This document shows, piece by piece, positions 22,062 to 35,252 of a DNA stretch of 64,000 nucleotides. Both the position numbers and the translations under genes were made by a program. Origin of the DNA: Metarhizium brunneum (Eukaryota > Ascomycota > Sordariomycetes > Hypocreales > Clavicipitaceae); the NCBI RefSeq assembly GCF_013426205.1, contig NC_089422.1, positions 4,464,001 through 4,528,000 on the forward strand. Direction: 5' to 3'. Below the pieces are notes generated by a model, which had not been told where the DNA came from, did no database searches, and was given only the letters and a program-made list of their open reading frames with translations. Within the stretch, counting starts at the first letter, position 1. Each line of letters opens with the position of its first letter.

Positions 22062-25000
22062 GGCTGTGAAATTCGGTTGCTAGAAATCAAAGTCTAGGCG
22101 TTTCGTGCTTTTAATCCCACGGCTGCCAGATCGATGGACACATCGAAAGTAGATCTTAAAAGACCATGGCGAGGAGAAAAGATGTAGCGACAAGACAATT
22201 TTTGCGAGGTCAAACTGAGTGCAATGGCAATGAAGCTGAAGCCCGCGGTATCGACTCGGCTCCGGGGAAGCAATGAATGATAATCTTCACTGATGCTGAA
22301 TGACGTGAGGTGGGTAGCCGACGGAGCCAATGTCTCAGCCACAGGCTCTGTCTTGGAATTCGAACAAGCTGCCAACGGCACGATCGTCAGAAGAGTCGTG
22401 AGAAGAGTCCAGCTCTAGCGCAAGTGCACCCGCATCCGTCACTCCGGAAACAATAGCCCAACACGGAGGCCGCAACTAGAATATCTTGACCCGTTGGCGT
22501 TATCACAATGGCAAGGGCGGTGGCAAATTGTCAACTTGGTAATAGTGTCTGTCCTTGAGATTTGATCCTTGTCGATTTCTTGTGTGCAGGCAGTCGAGGA
22601 CGAGAGACGGAAGAGTGAAGGCGATGATGGTCTTTACAGTTCGATCAAGCAAAAAAAAAAAAAAAAAGCCAAGCACAAGGCCCCCTTGGCCTAAATGGAC
22701 GCTCTGGACGCTCTGGATGGAAATGCAGGGAAAGAGCCAGGATAAGAACTTCCTGAAGCAAAGCAGCAATCAAGAAGAAGACAAAAAGGACACCGGCTGG
22801 AGATGACAGGCCTAGAGGAAAACGAAATTCAGGAACTGTCAAGGTTACGGGCACCAATTTGAGGCGACGCAGTCCCAGCCAGCCAGGGTTGTCAAGGCCC
22901 GATCGCGGGATGAGCCCAGGACCAAGCCTTCCGATAATTGAGAGAGGAAATAGAATATGGCGTACGCATTCATCCAGGGAGGGGGAGATGGGCACGTGGA
23001 AGTGAGAAAAGAGGTCGGGATAAGAGAGGTAGGTGTCTTAAAGTCTCAAGTGCTCCTATCCAGATTCCTGCCTCAGAAACGACGCCAACCGAGACGGCAC
23101 ACTGGCCAATGCTGGGCGGGTGAAGGGCTTCCAGAATAGAAGGAGGAGGGCGAGAGGAGCTTGGTCATATGGCCAAGTTGATCCTAAAACGGACACAGGC
23201 CGTGTTGAGGCTCAATCGCTCGTTTCTTGTTTCTTTGCACCGCTGGTGCTTGTTGTTGAGAAAACGAAAGAAGACGGACAAAGGGTCTGTTTGGTGTGCA
23301 GTCCAGGTCGACACCACCGTCAGAAACTCGAGAACAAAAATGGGGGGTGGTTGTCGTCAGACGTCAAGCAGCATGCGTCACAGGACAGGGCGGCATGGCA
23401 TGGCAAAGGGGAGAATACGATATTTTTGGACCAGGTCAAGGGCCAGTCTTGTTTGGAGCCGGCTCTGGGGTTCAGTCAAGCCTTGGGGTTCCAGGAGTCT
23501 GGAGTCTTTTGAGGCCCAGCCAGATGGAACATTGACACCAAACAGCTACAACAAGCTGACAGCTGGCGTCCTTGCCCAGCCTCACCCGAGTCTCGTCGAC
23601 AAGCACTAATAACTGCTAGCGATTATACGTATGTATGTATGTGCATGTATTACACGGAGTCGACCAAGCGTCACGTCATGGACAAGGGTGTTGCAGTGGC
23701 TTCTGCGATGGAGATTGAGGATGGGATGGGACGGTGCGCAAGGTCAGGATTGAAAGAAAAGTGGGCGCGGCCAAGCCAAGCAGCTCGACAACAGCAGCTC
23801 GACAGGGATCGTGATGCCCATGACCCATTTGCCATCGACGAGCAGGCAGCATGTCCATGTCCATGTCCGCAGCGACTTGGCGACTACGGAGTGCTGGGCC
23901 ATCTTTTTCCGGCGTCTTCTCACGGAAGCTAAACAAAACATGGGCCCTTGACCTTGTGTGGACCCGGCGAGCGTCATTAGCGGGCCGCGACCAAACCCGA
24001 AGCCTCCATGGCCCTCCCGTCTCCCTCAAGTGCTCTCTTTCTCCCTCAAACCTGCCTCGAGTTGTGCTTAGCCTTGCATGGCAGCGCCGGACCAATCATG
24101 ATGCCCATCCCGACCAGGCGCCGTGGATGGGAATGTCATACGCAGATGGCTCGTTGAAGCCCATGCCCTGCCCACCAAGGTGCATACATACAGACTGTGG
24201 ATAAAGAAGAGAACCATGATACTACTCTGTACGGAGTAAATCAAATTGTTTTTCTGTCCGTCAAGTCCAATTGCCTCACTGACCGCTCCATACAATAGAT
24301 TCCAGGAGACCGTCAGACCGTCCGCCCGCGCCTTGCCTGGAACAAGTCCGTGACCAGCACCGGACCATTGCTGTTACGAGACAAAGGGACAAACCCTAAT
24401 CTGAGCCTCTCGCCACAATCGACCAAGTGCGAAGGTTTTACCCCCAGAGCTCGGAAACACCACACGTGTGTATCAGCTCAATTGTTCTGTACAAAGGACG
24501 CCCCGTGCAGTATACTTTTCAAGACAACACAATACATACATGGCTTCTTAACTTAGTACGCGAGTCGTGACGCACCTGCCAGTGAGGCTTGGCCATGGCC
24601 GTGCCGACTATCCAGGAACCATATGTACATGCCGAGCAGTACTCCTGGGCAGGGGACCGCCAGGTTAGAGGTCAGAGGTCCGATGATACCAAAAGTATAT
24701 CGCAGGACTTCAGCTCCTGGCCGGTGTTTCGGGCCATACTACAGGTTTTCTTCTTCTTTATTTCCCCCCGGCTGTTCAGGACCACTTCACATAACCGTAC
24801 CGGTCATTCCGCCCATTCCAAAACGTGAACTGAGGCCCAAGTAGAAAATACCACCCTGGGGGCTCGTTGGTGTCTTGGCAAAGGCACTATTATACATTGC
24901 AAATGCGCTTCGTGATGGTTAGTTCATCTGGCCCTTGGCAAATGGGCCGACTACTCAATGGTCACAGCGTCAATCGCATGCTACGAGGGTTATCTACGTC

Positions 25001-26517
25001 CTTATCCACCCAATAACCCGAACGAGCAGGATATTGGCAGATATTCTGTGACGTGCTGCGGCTTTACCGATAGGGGGGCGCAGAACCCGTATAAGCGCGA
25101 TACTGGTCTTCAGCAGCATGCGCGTTACAGGTAGATAGGGACGTCTGACAGATTTAATACGAGTCGTGTGTGTGGGCTTGGGGTCAGGCTGGGGTAATGC
25201 GTCTTGCAGCCAAAGAGGTGGGCAGCTTCTCAACCTCGCATCTGTCAATACGGGCTCATGAAAGCCATGTGTGAAAATAGAGACTTTGGATGATGGGAAA
25301 GTAGCTTCATCGCCGTTTTAACATCAGATCCACGTCAGTCCTCGTCAAGGGAAGAGCCAATGGCACAGATGGTACGGATGGCTCGGATGAGATGGCAGAT
25401 ACTAATATGCGTTACTCCGCCTAGCTCGTGAAGAAGCTTCAGCCTCTGGTTCAAGTTGCAACATGATGGCTGATATTGATCGGCTGTGCAAACCCATCAT
25501 TGTTGGTACGCGGCCACACAAGAACAAATGCTGTTGCACTGGACCCAGCCTAGACCTCAGTCCGGAGCACTAGTATTTCGACGGGACGGGATCTAGTTAC
25601 TCGTGGTGGATTATATGTCGCTGTTGGCGCAAGCTGGCTGCATCCGTCCGTAACCCACTTGCAAAGATACGGAGCGCGGAGCAGTCATACCCACTGTTTC
25701 CGTCACAGGGTCAGATGGTTAAAAACAAACCGCAGGACAAGATGACGTCTGTTTGATCCAGGCGTCGGATCTTTGTTACCCCGGATGACCGGGACCAGCC
25801 ACAATGCAGCGGACGCATACAGCCACAGCCACCCATACACCAGCCACAGAAGCATGAACGTTGTGGAAACGTTGTGGGCTGGCATTGCACGTGTCTCTCT
25901 GTCTAGTCCGGTCAACTGATCGGAACTGGACCATCAAGTTCCGAGCTTCGGGGCACTCGAGACGGCCTAGAGCGCCGTCGGCCGCCCCATTACGGAAGCC
26001 ACAGGGCGCACCTTCCAGAGGCCCAGGTACCTGAATGCGCTGGTGGCAATGGCACCAATGTATTCCCAGGCCTGCTGCTGTGTCTCAATGGCCCCCCAGC
26101 TCTGCCGAGGATCGGGCGTCCAGTCATGATGAGGTTCGGCAAAAATTCACCGCGTCCCGCCCGCCCTGTCGTCCCAGCCAACGGCCTTGCTAGAATCTCC
26201 GAATTTCGCGCGAGTGCCATCACAACCTGATGGGTTATCATCTCAGCCTGCAGATTTGAACTTGTGAGTGCTGTTGCGTCCCCATTGATAGTCATATTCT
26301 TCTTGCTTTTCTCCCCCGCAAGCCCAATTGCTGCAGAGCCAAGCAGCACTGTCAAGACTGGCTGCTGCGGTTCCTTTGCGCCCCCCCTTTGGATTTTGCT
26401 TTGCTGTGGCTCTTTCCCCCCTTGTTGAATCACTCGCCGTCTAACATACATACAAATCAGGCCATCGCTGTCTGGTGGGGATCTCCAAACTACAGGACTT
26501 TAGATTGACCACGCACC
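22062..26517. other. Gene-free region, 4.5 kb, divergent promoters
   Basis: It separates the minus-strand PH-LRR gene from the plus-strand cytochrome b5 reductase gene and should hold both promoters. Features seen: an A run at 22650-22668, a TATG/TGTA simple repeat at 23629-23648, repeated CATGTC at 23850-23868, TACGGAGTA at 24230-24238, and one-mismatch copies at 23885 and 25669. Frames such as 23169-23609 plus and 25990-26451 minus show no recognisable protein. Size alone would allow a noncoding RNA or a small intron-rich gene, but I found none I can support. Confidence 0.45.
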
Positions 26518-27720
26518 ATGGCTTCCAACACCAAGGACTCGTTGCTGTCGCGCCACTACATCGACTATGTCTATGTCCCGGCCGTCCTTCTCGTCGCGGG
26601 GACCCTGATTGTCAAGAGGGAATGGGTTCCGTACTCGGCTGCTCTGGCCCTGGTGCTGGGCGCCTACAACTTCTGGAACTTCCGTGAGTGGACATATGCA
26701 TGCCTCCTCAACAAAAAGTCTCGGGTCAAAGCGTGCGTGTGACTGACTCTCCCATCTGCAGAGATCAAGAAGGTTCTCAAGCCAGATGTTTTCCAGGAGT
26801 TTGAGCTTCAGGAGAAGACCGTCATCTCTCACAATGTCGCCATGTAAGCACCATCGTCTCGCCATCTTTGCTTCCCACCCCACGGGGCATATGGTCCTCG
26901 TCAACCGTCCATGAAACTAACATCCATTGCTTCTCATCTTTGCAGCTACCGTTTCAAGCTCCCTTCGTCCAAGTCTATTCTCGGCCTACCCATCGGTCAG
27001 CACATCTCGATCGGCGCCCCTCTCAAGCAGCAAGATGGCACAACCAAGGAGATTGTGCGCTCATACACCCCAATCTCCGGCGATCACCAGCCCGGATACT
27101 TTGATCTCTTGATCAAGTCCTATCCCCAGGGTAACATCTCCAAGCACATGGCTTCCCTGGTGGTTGGCCAGGCCATTCGCGTCCGTGGGCCCAAGGGTGC
27201 CTTCGTCTACACACCCAACATGGTCCGCCACTTCGGCATGATTGCTGGCGGCACCGGAATCACCCCTATGCTCCAGATCATCCGTGCTATTATTCGTGGC
27301 CGCGCCGACGGCGACAAGACTCAGGTCGACCTGATCTTTGCCAACGTGACGCCCCAGGACATTCTCCTGAGAGAGGACCTTGACGCCCTGGTAAAGGAGG
27401 ACAGCGGCATTCGCATCCACTACGTCCTGGACAACCCTCCTGAGGGCTGGACCGGTGGTGTCGGCTACGTCACCAGTGACATGATTACCGTGCGTATTAT
27501 TTTGCTCCACGTGCATTCGGCATGCCGGCGCGTGTTACGGTCATTGTACTAACTAACTCTTCATCATTAGAAATGGCTCCCTAAGCCCGCCGACGACGTC
27601 AAGATTCTCCTCTGCGGTCCTCCCCCCATGGTTAGCGGCCTGAAGAAGACCACCGAGAGCCTGGGATACAAGAAGGCCCGTCCCGTCAGCAAGCTCGAGG
27701 ACCAGGTCTTTGCTTTCTAA
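26518..27720 (+). CDS. CBR1: NADH-cytochrome b5 reductase (microsomal/outer-membrane type, Cbr1)
   Basis: The enzyme passes electrons from NADH through FAD to cytochrome b5, which feeds fatty-acid desaturation, sterol synthesis and similar reactions on the cytosolic face of the ER or mitochondrial outer membrane. Four exons (26518-26683, 26762-26843, 26946-27489, 27571-27720; introns 78, 102 and 81 bp) give 313 residues. There are hydrophobic stretches near residues 17-32 and 38-54 as an N-terminal anchor, the FAD-binding RSYTPIS at 121-127, the NADH-binding GGTGITPM at 184-191 and CGPPPM at 279-284, and the typical C-terminal EDQVFAF. The N-terminal form without a mitochondrial presequence favours Cbr1 over Mcr1. 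Codon use is strongly C-ending, suggesting high expression. Confidence 0.94.
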
Positions 27721-28230
27721 AGCAAGTCGCAAAGAGCTCCTGAGCAACTTTTTTTGAAATAAGAATCGCCCCTTTTATTTCTATGCTTGATTCTTGCCTG
27801 CTCCTTTCTATTTCCAATACGATAGACTTGCTGTAGCTAGAACCGTTGTGAAATCTTTGAAACATCTATATCCCATGATGTAGAGTTAAGAGTGGTGGGG
27901 GAGTAGAGAGTTTAGGGAATCTGCAGTGCTTCCCAACTAGGGGTACACTGCAATCGTAGCGGAGTGCTGATAGCGGCGAGTACTTGTTCAACGAAATATC
28001 TTTGTGGGATGTGGGAGAGCGATACTACGATGCTAAAGTCATACATGAATTGAAACTTGGATTCAAGAGATTTGTGTCTCTTGCTTCTGTGTGCATCGCC
28101 GTATAGAGAAAAATCTACCTGGCACTACTGTACCATTTTTGTCCCAGAGATACCCCCCCTTTCTTCCCGTCAATGAATACAAAATCACACATTCTAATAC
28201 ACATGAACCTTTGCATGAATGAGGAAGTTC
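27721..28230. other. Convergent intergenic region CBR1 / CTR9
   Basis: About 510 bp with the 3' regions of two convergent genes. AT-rich; no gene, RNA or repeat is recognised. Confidence 0.5.
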
Positions 28231-31200
28231 CTATTCCTCCTCCTCACTCTCCTCCACTATTCGCCCTCTTCTCGAACGCTTAGCCTGTCGAGCAGCGGTA
28301 TCTTCGTCTTCGTCCTCAGCACCGCTACGAGCAGGCGCATCATCCTCATCGACGTCCATCTTATCAGCTGCGAGATCGTCGTCGTCGTCTGACGCGGGCA
28401 TTCCATCGCGCTCCATTTCCCTCTCCGCTCGTTCCAGGGCATCGTCATCATCTTCATGCTCGTCGTCGCTATCAACAACAATCTCTGCAGACTTGAATTT
28501 CGACGACTCCTTCTTCGTGAGACGCCTCCGTTTCTTGGTATGCGACTCCTCCTCTGAATCGTCCTCGTCACGGGCTGCCTTCTTCTTCTTGGGTGTCTTC
28601 TTGGGTCTTCCTTCACCAGTGCGCCCTGCCGCCTTGCTCTTCCTCTTCACCTTTTCACCCGTCTCCGCGTCCGTGGTCATTTCAAGTTCCTGCTTCTGGC
28701 GTTCCTCCTCGGCGCGTTGTTCGGCGAGGGCTCGATCTCGGATGGCGATGGCCTCTCGCTCCTTGCGGATCTTTTCTTGACGCTCTCGCTCCTTTTCGAG
28801 GATTTCTTGGCGTTGCTCCTCGCGGCGCTTGAGCTCGGCCTCACGTTGCTCCTTGGCAGCTTGGATCTTCTCTTTATTCTTCTCCTCCCATTCCTTTTGT
28901 TTTGCAATGGCTCGTTCGAGCTGTTTGCGGAGTGTGTTGCGGGCCATGTTGGCACGTTGTTCAATGTCGTGTTTGGGGTATGGAGTTTGAGGGAGTGTGG
29001 CAATTGCGTCTAGTGATTCGATGGCAGACTCGAGACCCGCGGCGGCTGTCTCAAGTTGCTCGGCAGTTCTTCTGTTCTCGGGCAAGTTTTGAATCGTAGT
29101 GACGAGTTGGATTTGCACAAAAGCTACGTTGAACTTGTAGTGCACTTGGTCCGGTGCAACCTCAAGAGCCTAGATTGAATGCCATTAGTGGAAGAGCTAA
29201 GATTGCGTTTGTTGATGTTTTTTCTGCTTACCTGTTGCGCGCACTCGAGGGCCTTGCCGTAGGCGTCAATGTCCCTCTCTGAGCGGCCTCTGTTCAGCCA
29301 TGTACGACCTAGACATGACAAAATGACCGGATCGTTGGCTTTTCCGTCCTTAGTGAGAGCAATTTCGTAATTCTCGATTGCTTTAGAGTATTGTCTCAGT
29401 TCCGCAAAGACATGGCCGAGATTGACATACACGTGAGGCTCTCTCACTGTCTCTCGAACCTTATTGAAGATTGTGAGAGCGCTCTTGTAGTCCTTTTTGT
29501 CTTCCACCAAAGCAATGGCAACACCCTGAGCAGCATAGGCGTTCTTAGGGTCTAGTGAGAGGGCCTTCTCAAAGAACTCTACGGCCTTGCCATAAATAAC
29601 ACTTCGCTTCTGCTTATCAGACTCCGTCTCACGCCGCATTTCCCTGGCTTGCAGTAAATACAGGTTACCCATGCCAATGAGAGCATACTTGTCATGCTTG
29701 TCGTAGTTCTGCAAGGTGTGCTTGTAATGGCGGAATTCAGGGTCTTCCACGATGTTGGCTGGTCGTTTTCTGGAGTGCACCTTGCCGAGGTACCAACCGT
29801 ACAGAGCTCGAACTTCCAAGTCACTAGTGTTCTCCTGGTACAACTTGGCGACTGCATCTGGGCCTTCCTTATTAGGGTTCTTTCGCAGTTTGATATACGC
29901 CAATCTGGTGCGAGCATCCGTGTAATCATCGTGGCGGGCCAGCAGGCCTTCGTAAACCTCCATTGCCTTATCCGTTAATCCCCTAGACTCGTAGCTTCTG
30001 CCGAGGTTGAAGCTGATGCTCGAAACCAATGCGTCCGTATCCATACCGGGTTCCTTTTCGCCAATTCTCATACATGCGCTTAGGGCGGCCTCAAACATCT
30101 CGCTAGCCAGCTCGTGCTTCTCAGCTTGAGAATGAAAGCAGCCAATGTTGTTCAGAAGCTGGGGTGGAAGGAACTTTCTCATTTCCACTTGTGCCGCTGC
30201 TTCATTCTCTGCATCTGTAGGTCGCTCTGATTTTGGTATCTGGTCTAATTCAAGCTGCTCGACCTGCTGGAGACACTGCAGCGCCTTCTCGGGTTGATCC
30301 AGTTCGTATAACCGCGCCAGGTTCAATAACACGGAGGCATCCGGGGCAATCGTCCGCTTGGGGTCCTTCCAGGCATTCCGAACACTCTCTAGGAGTGTGA
30401 TGGCCTTCTTCATCTCGGCAGACTTGTCTTCTTTGCTATCACTCTTCTGACCTGCAAAGATTTCTTCAGCGTAAAGTGTTCCCAGCAAGATCATCGCTTC
30501 GTGGTTCTTCGATTGCTGAATCATCTTCTCCAGACGAAGCTTGGCTTCCCCGAGATCGTTCTTCAGGACAGACAATTGAGCAACACCAAACTTGGCTGGT
30601 AGGTACCCTGTGTCCGCACCTCCGCGTGCATCATCGGCACGACGGTAATAGTCGCTAGCTTTTTCCGTATCGTCATTGTAATGGGCTTTTCTGGCGAGCA
30701 GGTACCAGCCATCACTGGCAATGGCGTTGACATCCGTGTACTGGATGGCCTTGTGCGCCAGTTTTTCTGCATTCTCCCATGCCTTTCTTGACAGAAAGTA
30801 TCCAGCAAAGGTAGAACAAGTGATGGGGACCTCCTTATCCAACTTGAATGACTTCTGCGTATACTCCGTCATTGCCTTTCTGTATAGTTTTAAGAAATCA
30901 TCGCTGTTAACTGGCACATGACCGCTGGCGTCGAGGTAGAAGAGACCGAGCAAGATGTTGGCAATTTTAGAATCGGGATTGATTTCTAAGCTTCGCTCCC
31001 ATGCCACCTTGGCGTCCTCCTTGAATCCCAGTTGCCAGAAGCAGCACCCAATGCCGATTCGGGGATCAGGGTCTACCAAATCAGGCATCTTGTGAAGAAC
31101 ATCCTGGTATGTTGCCAAAGCATCGGGATACTTGTGCATAGAGAAGTAGGCTCTTGCCTTGCCCATGAGAGCAAGCATATTCTTGCCTTGGGATACTCGA

Positions 31201-31829
31201 AGCGCATCATCAAAAGATTTGACTGCCGTCTTCAGCAATTCATTCTTCTCAGACCCGATTCCTCCGGCCGTCTTTGAGGGGGCCTGCAACGATGCTCGCA
31301 AGAGCAATAGGACGCCACGGGCAAGGAAAATGGGCGGAAACGAGGGGTTCAGCCGGGCAGCGTCGTTCAGTGATGAAGTGGCCAGCTGGAGATAATATTC
31401 TTTCGTCTTCGCTTCGGAAACTCGCACCCCGTCTGGCGCAACACGTGGTGCTTCGCGACTCTTCCATAGATACATCCAGCACAAGCAGCAAATCATGCTG
31501 ACCTTATCGCGTGGGTTGCTGCTTTGGATGGCGCCGCTGCCACGGATAAGCATTTCAATGGCATGGTCAATCTTTTTCTGCTTTGCATACGCGAGCGCAA
31601 CCGTCATCCAGTAGGTTTTAGCGGCTCGTTCGTTCTCGAATAGGGTGCAAAGTTCGGTAGGGTCGTCCAAGAGGTCTTCGAGATCAATTTCGACAGCTTC
31701 ATCTTCCTGATCTCCTTGAACTGGAATATCGATTGCGGAAGGGATGTCAGAAAATCGAGTGCTGACAGGCCTAACCAGTTGATCGCCGTTGGTCACGCCA
31801 TTCGCGGTTCCATTGGCCATGGCTGCCAT
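28231..31829 (-). CDS. CTR9: Ctr9, TPR subunit of the Paf1 transcription elongation complex
   Basis: Ctr9 is the TPR scaffold of the Paf1 complex, which travels with RNA polymerase II and promotes H2B ubiquitination and H3K4/K36 methylation. Two exons read 31829-29232 and 29169-28231 around a 62-bp intron, giving 1178 residues, normal for the family. After a short N-terminus come the conserved VEIDLEDLLDDPTELCTLF, then TPR repeats through most of the protein (for example KEDAKVAWERSLEINPDSKI, FNLGRSYESRGLTDKAMEVY, ALSLDPKNAYAAQGVAIALV, YVNLGHVFAELRQYSKAIEN). The last ~300 residues are a charged coiled coil followed by Lys-rich and acidic Ser/Glu/Asp tails ending EESEEEE, also typical. Start taken at the ATG of MAAMANGTANG; the frame runs further upstream but without an ATG that fits. 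Confidence 0.95.
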
Positions 31830-32926
31830 CTTGGCTAGGGTCGCTGAAGATATCCGATGAGAGGACGAGGATGGGAGGGAGGAAGTAGGCACAAACGCGT
31901 CTCCGGTCAGCTAGTTGCGCGTCTCGGCAGAATGAGATGCGCAGAACATCAGTCACCTTAGTAGTCAGAAATCATAGCCAGAAAACCCCGATATTGAATG
32001 CCAATAGCTGGCGACAAGAAAGAAATGACCTCGCGAGATAGGTTGTCTGTCACTTGGCTGGCTGGAGGAGATGAGAATGGCAATCCGCACAAAGAAGTGG
32101 CGCTCAAAAAAAAAGTGGCCCGTGCACGACCACCCCAGTCAGATAAATGCGGTTCGCAACTTGACCCTGAGGACTGTTACTGTATTTTCAATATTGAGAA
32201 CTGAGGCATGAGAGAGACTGGCAAGGTTGTCGTATGATTGTGGGCGGTATAACTGTCCCCCGATGGCTGTCGATTGTCCAGTCTCAAGTTCCCGCGATGG
32301 TCTGTCTCGGACCTCTCGGTTCATCTTCCATTAGCAAGGCGTCCCATCACAGCGCTCACCTTGGTTGAGGCAATGGAAGACGAAGAGCCGGCTGATGAGC
32401 TCGAAGATGTTTATTTAGTCAATTGTATTTCTGCCTAACGTTATCCTTATTCGTGCGCATCAACAGTCCTCCCAGTCGTGGGATGGGGGGTTCTGGTATA
32501 GCCGCTGACAAGGCAGAAAAGATGGCAAGCGCAGCAGACAGTCATCGTTGCAATGCAGAATATCAAGTTGGAGCATACGGGTTGTTCAAAAATCGAAGTA
32601 TTATGCCTAGCTCCTCCAATTCTTTGTTACACCGGTCTCTCACGTACAGTTGTCCTCTTTTCACCCGGTTTGAGGGCCAGGTGATGCTTTATTAATGCGA
32701 AGGTGAACAGGATGATGACGAACCACGAGTGATGGATGATGAATGATGGTAGTAAAATCTACGATCCGGGGGGCGAAGCAAAGGCAGTGAATCAATTGCC
32801 GGCCAGCCGCTCAGATCAATTTTTTGGGCGTGACTTGCTCACCTTATATGTGACTCTCAACTTGGCAACCCCAGCCAAAGGACTATAATCACACAAACTC
32901 TTTCTTGCCCGTCCCCTGACATTAAA
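31830..32926. other. Divergent promoter region CTR9 / unknown membrane protein gene
   Basis: About 1.1 kb between two genes pointing apart. Short frames on both strands have no family features. No RNA gene or notable repeat is seen. Confidence 0.5.
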
Positions 32927-33952
32927 ATGCGTTATCCAAATACGCCGGCAACACCACATTCCCTCCTATCACGCGCCGCAGGGTGCACAGGGTGGCAATG
33001 CCTAACAACTGCCCAACGGTTTGGGGTTATCTTCAGTGCAATCGTTCTATTTCTCGTCATCTCGCTGGTCTACATGTACTCGTTGGGCCGTGCTTGTGTG
33101 GCTAACAAGAAAATGCAAGCAAAAGAATATTCGAAATATAAAAATGCTTATAGTGGCAGTCATGGACTTGCGTCAAGCACCTCAGCTCAGATGTCGACAG
33201 CACCAAACCAACTCATGGCATGGCAAGCGATGGCCGATGACCAAGCGCCCAATTTCATGCCTCCGCTGGCTCAACCTTACATGCCGCCTCTCGTCTTGTA
33301 TCACGGCATGCCTTTGGTGCCGTCCACATATCAACGCTGCCCAAGCCAGCATGCAGCTAGATACCGGCAGACTACATTGGCTGGGGGGTTAGCTCCGCAA
33401 ACACAACAACCATGCCACCAGACAAGAGACCCCTTTACAGTAGATATGGTCCATTCACAGTCTCCAGGTTGGCGTCGTCGATTGCATCAGATGCTACGGG
33501 TTCCGGTGGGAAGGGCATCAACAATCCAAACCGATTCAGGTGATGCGAGCCCGGTCAGTGCTCGCCATCGCCGATCCGCATCCAGAAGAGGCATCAATGA
33601 TTCAACTCAAAGCTTCAGCACAAGAAGAAAAACGAAGAAACATAACCGACATGGAAAAGAGAAGAAGCAAGAGCGTTGTTCAGGGAATGCGGAAGCGGCA
33701 TCTATCAGATCAAACGCAGCAACAGTATACAGCGATGATTTTCAAATAATAAGCCCCGCGTCTTCGTACGGTGGTCAGCCAGGTATGATTTTGGCGAGTC
33801 GGCGAGCAGGTTGCTAGAAATACTGATGCGAATTTTTTATATAAACAGGACGAGGTAAAGCCAAGCACGACGCAGGTCATCCATGTCACGACAATGTGGC
33901 ATCCTCGTCTTCTCAAGCGCAAAACCAGGCATTGGACGCTGTCAATGAGTAG
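32927..33952 (+). CDS. Unknown single-pass membrane protein with basic Ser-rich tail
   Basis: I do not recognise a named family. Two exons, 32927-33782 and 33849-33952 around a 66-bp intron (GTATGA..CAG), keep frame and give 319 residues. A single hydrophobic segment at about residues 33-53 (FGVIFSAIVLFLVISLVYMY) follows GWQCLTTAQR and is followed by the basic LGRACVANKKMQ, suggesting an inside C-terminus. The next ~90 residues are rich in Met, Pro and Gln (repeats of MPPL), and the last 130 are basic and Ser/Arg-rich (SARHRRSASRRG, RRKTKKHNRHGKEKK), which could be a phosphorylation or nucleic-acid/lipid contact region. The small-TM-plus-tail plan is common among uncharacterised filamentous-fungal proteins. 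The start is the first ATG after a gene-free promoter. Support rests on the clean intron and one long frame. Confidence 0.7.
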
Positions 33953-35252
33953 AGGGTATGCCACATTGGGCGTCTTTTTCCGCGTTTCTATCATGAGGTT
34001 TTGACGCTACGAGAGACATGGTATTCGTCGTACGGGATGAAGAGTAACAGCCCGTATTAAGCGGCTAACATCGGGCACGGGCGGCTGTATACGTAGGCTT
34101 GCTGAGAAGAAACGGTTGAGTAGATATTGAGGCATCCTGACGAGTGTAATGATAGCACCTCATTGAAGCATGCCAGACCAAGAGTGAAGACGGTATAGGT
34201 ATAGTTTATCCTATTTTTCCATTTTTAAGCCCTGGGGCGGCCCAGAAGACCACAGACTACACGGTTAGCGTGACTGTTAACCTTGAAAACTATTCATCAA
34301 AGTAGTATGCTGTCAAAGATGCGACTGTAGCCCTCAGTCGAGCAAGCGGTGTGGTGGTTCTCACTCCAACTGTCGATTGATGAAGACGTGTGCCGGTTGC
34401 CAGGCACGGAGCTTCTTACCTACGAGGTACTGCTTGGTGGTGACGATTATGGTCCGTGCACGACCTTCGTCATCGCTGTTTGAGCATTGAAGTACCTTGG
34501 AGTACTCCGTTCGTGGTACCTGTGCCCTTACCTGTCTCCCCAAGATGCCAAGGGGTACTTTGTTGACTGTCACGTACTACTTCATTAGCTACTTAGTACT
34601 TAGTATGAAAAGACGGCTTGTCAAGATCGTCATTCAACTATACTACCTGCCTTGACTCCCAAATATCAGCCTGTGATAATTGAAGGCCTGTCTTGTGACA
34701 ACTGTGCTGTCCTCAAAACAGGCGCCGCACAAGAAGGCGCCTCTCTGGAAGGCAGGTACATGTATATACTTTGTTCTCCATATTCACGTTGTAGAACAGC
34801 TGGTATTCAATCTCCTCCTACCCCAAGTTGATCCGTTGTACCTCTTTTGCCAGCTCTGAACTTCCAGAGCTGGCGCACCCAGATCCGGTAGTGACGAGTC
34901 AACTGGTCCGAATTCCAGACACCCCACGCTGCCCTCACACTGCGCCTCATCATCTCCATCATCTCCATCGCGTTGGTCCTGTTCTTTCGCTTCAACCCTG
35001 GATTTGTATCCAAAGAATGGCGAGACGCTGTAACACGTTTTGCAAGCACTAGCCAGCCCTCCCAGCCTCGCTCCACCAACTGCGACGTACCCACCGTGTA
35101 GAGTTCCCCGCGACTGCCGGTTCACTTGCTCGGAGCTCCTTCCTACTTGCTGCAGTTTGCAGCTTGTCACCATTCGACCGCGCCGCCTTCTCGAGTGCCC
35201 TACTGCCTCACCTGCTGCCTCAACACAGAAATTGCATCGGAGCCTAGTCATC
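33953..35252. other. Intergenic region upstream of SNX41
   Basis: About 1.3 kb. The stretch 34493-34610 is unusually rich in GTAC/AGTAC words (ACCTTGGAGTACTCC, GTGGTACC, GGGGTACT, CGTACTACTT, TTAGTACTTAGTA). 34784-35380 has an open minus-strand frame that overlaps the SNX41 leader and looks non-coding. Confidence 0.45.

Noticed and set aside
23169..23609. 146-codon plus-strand frame between the PH-LRR gene and CBR1
   Set aside because: Three overlapping plus-strand frames cover the same bases, none with conserved features.
25990..26451. 153-codon minus-strand frame just upstream of CBR1
   Set aside because: No recognisable domain; lies in the CBR1 promoter and leader.
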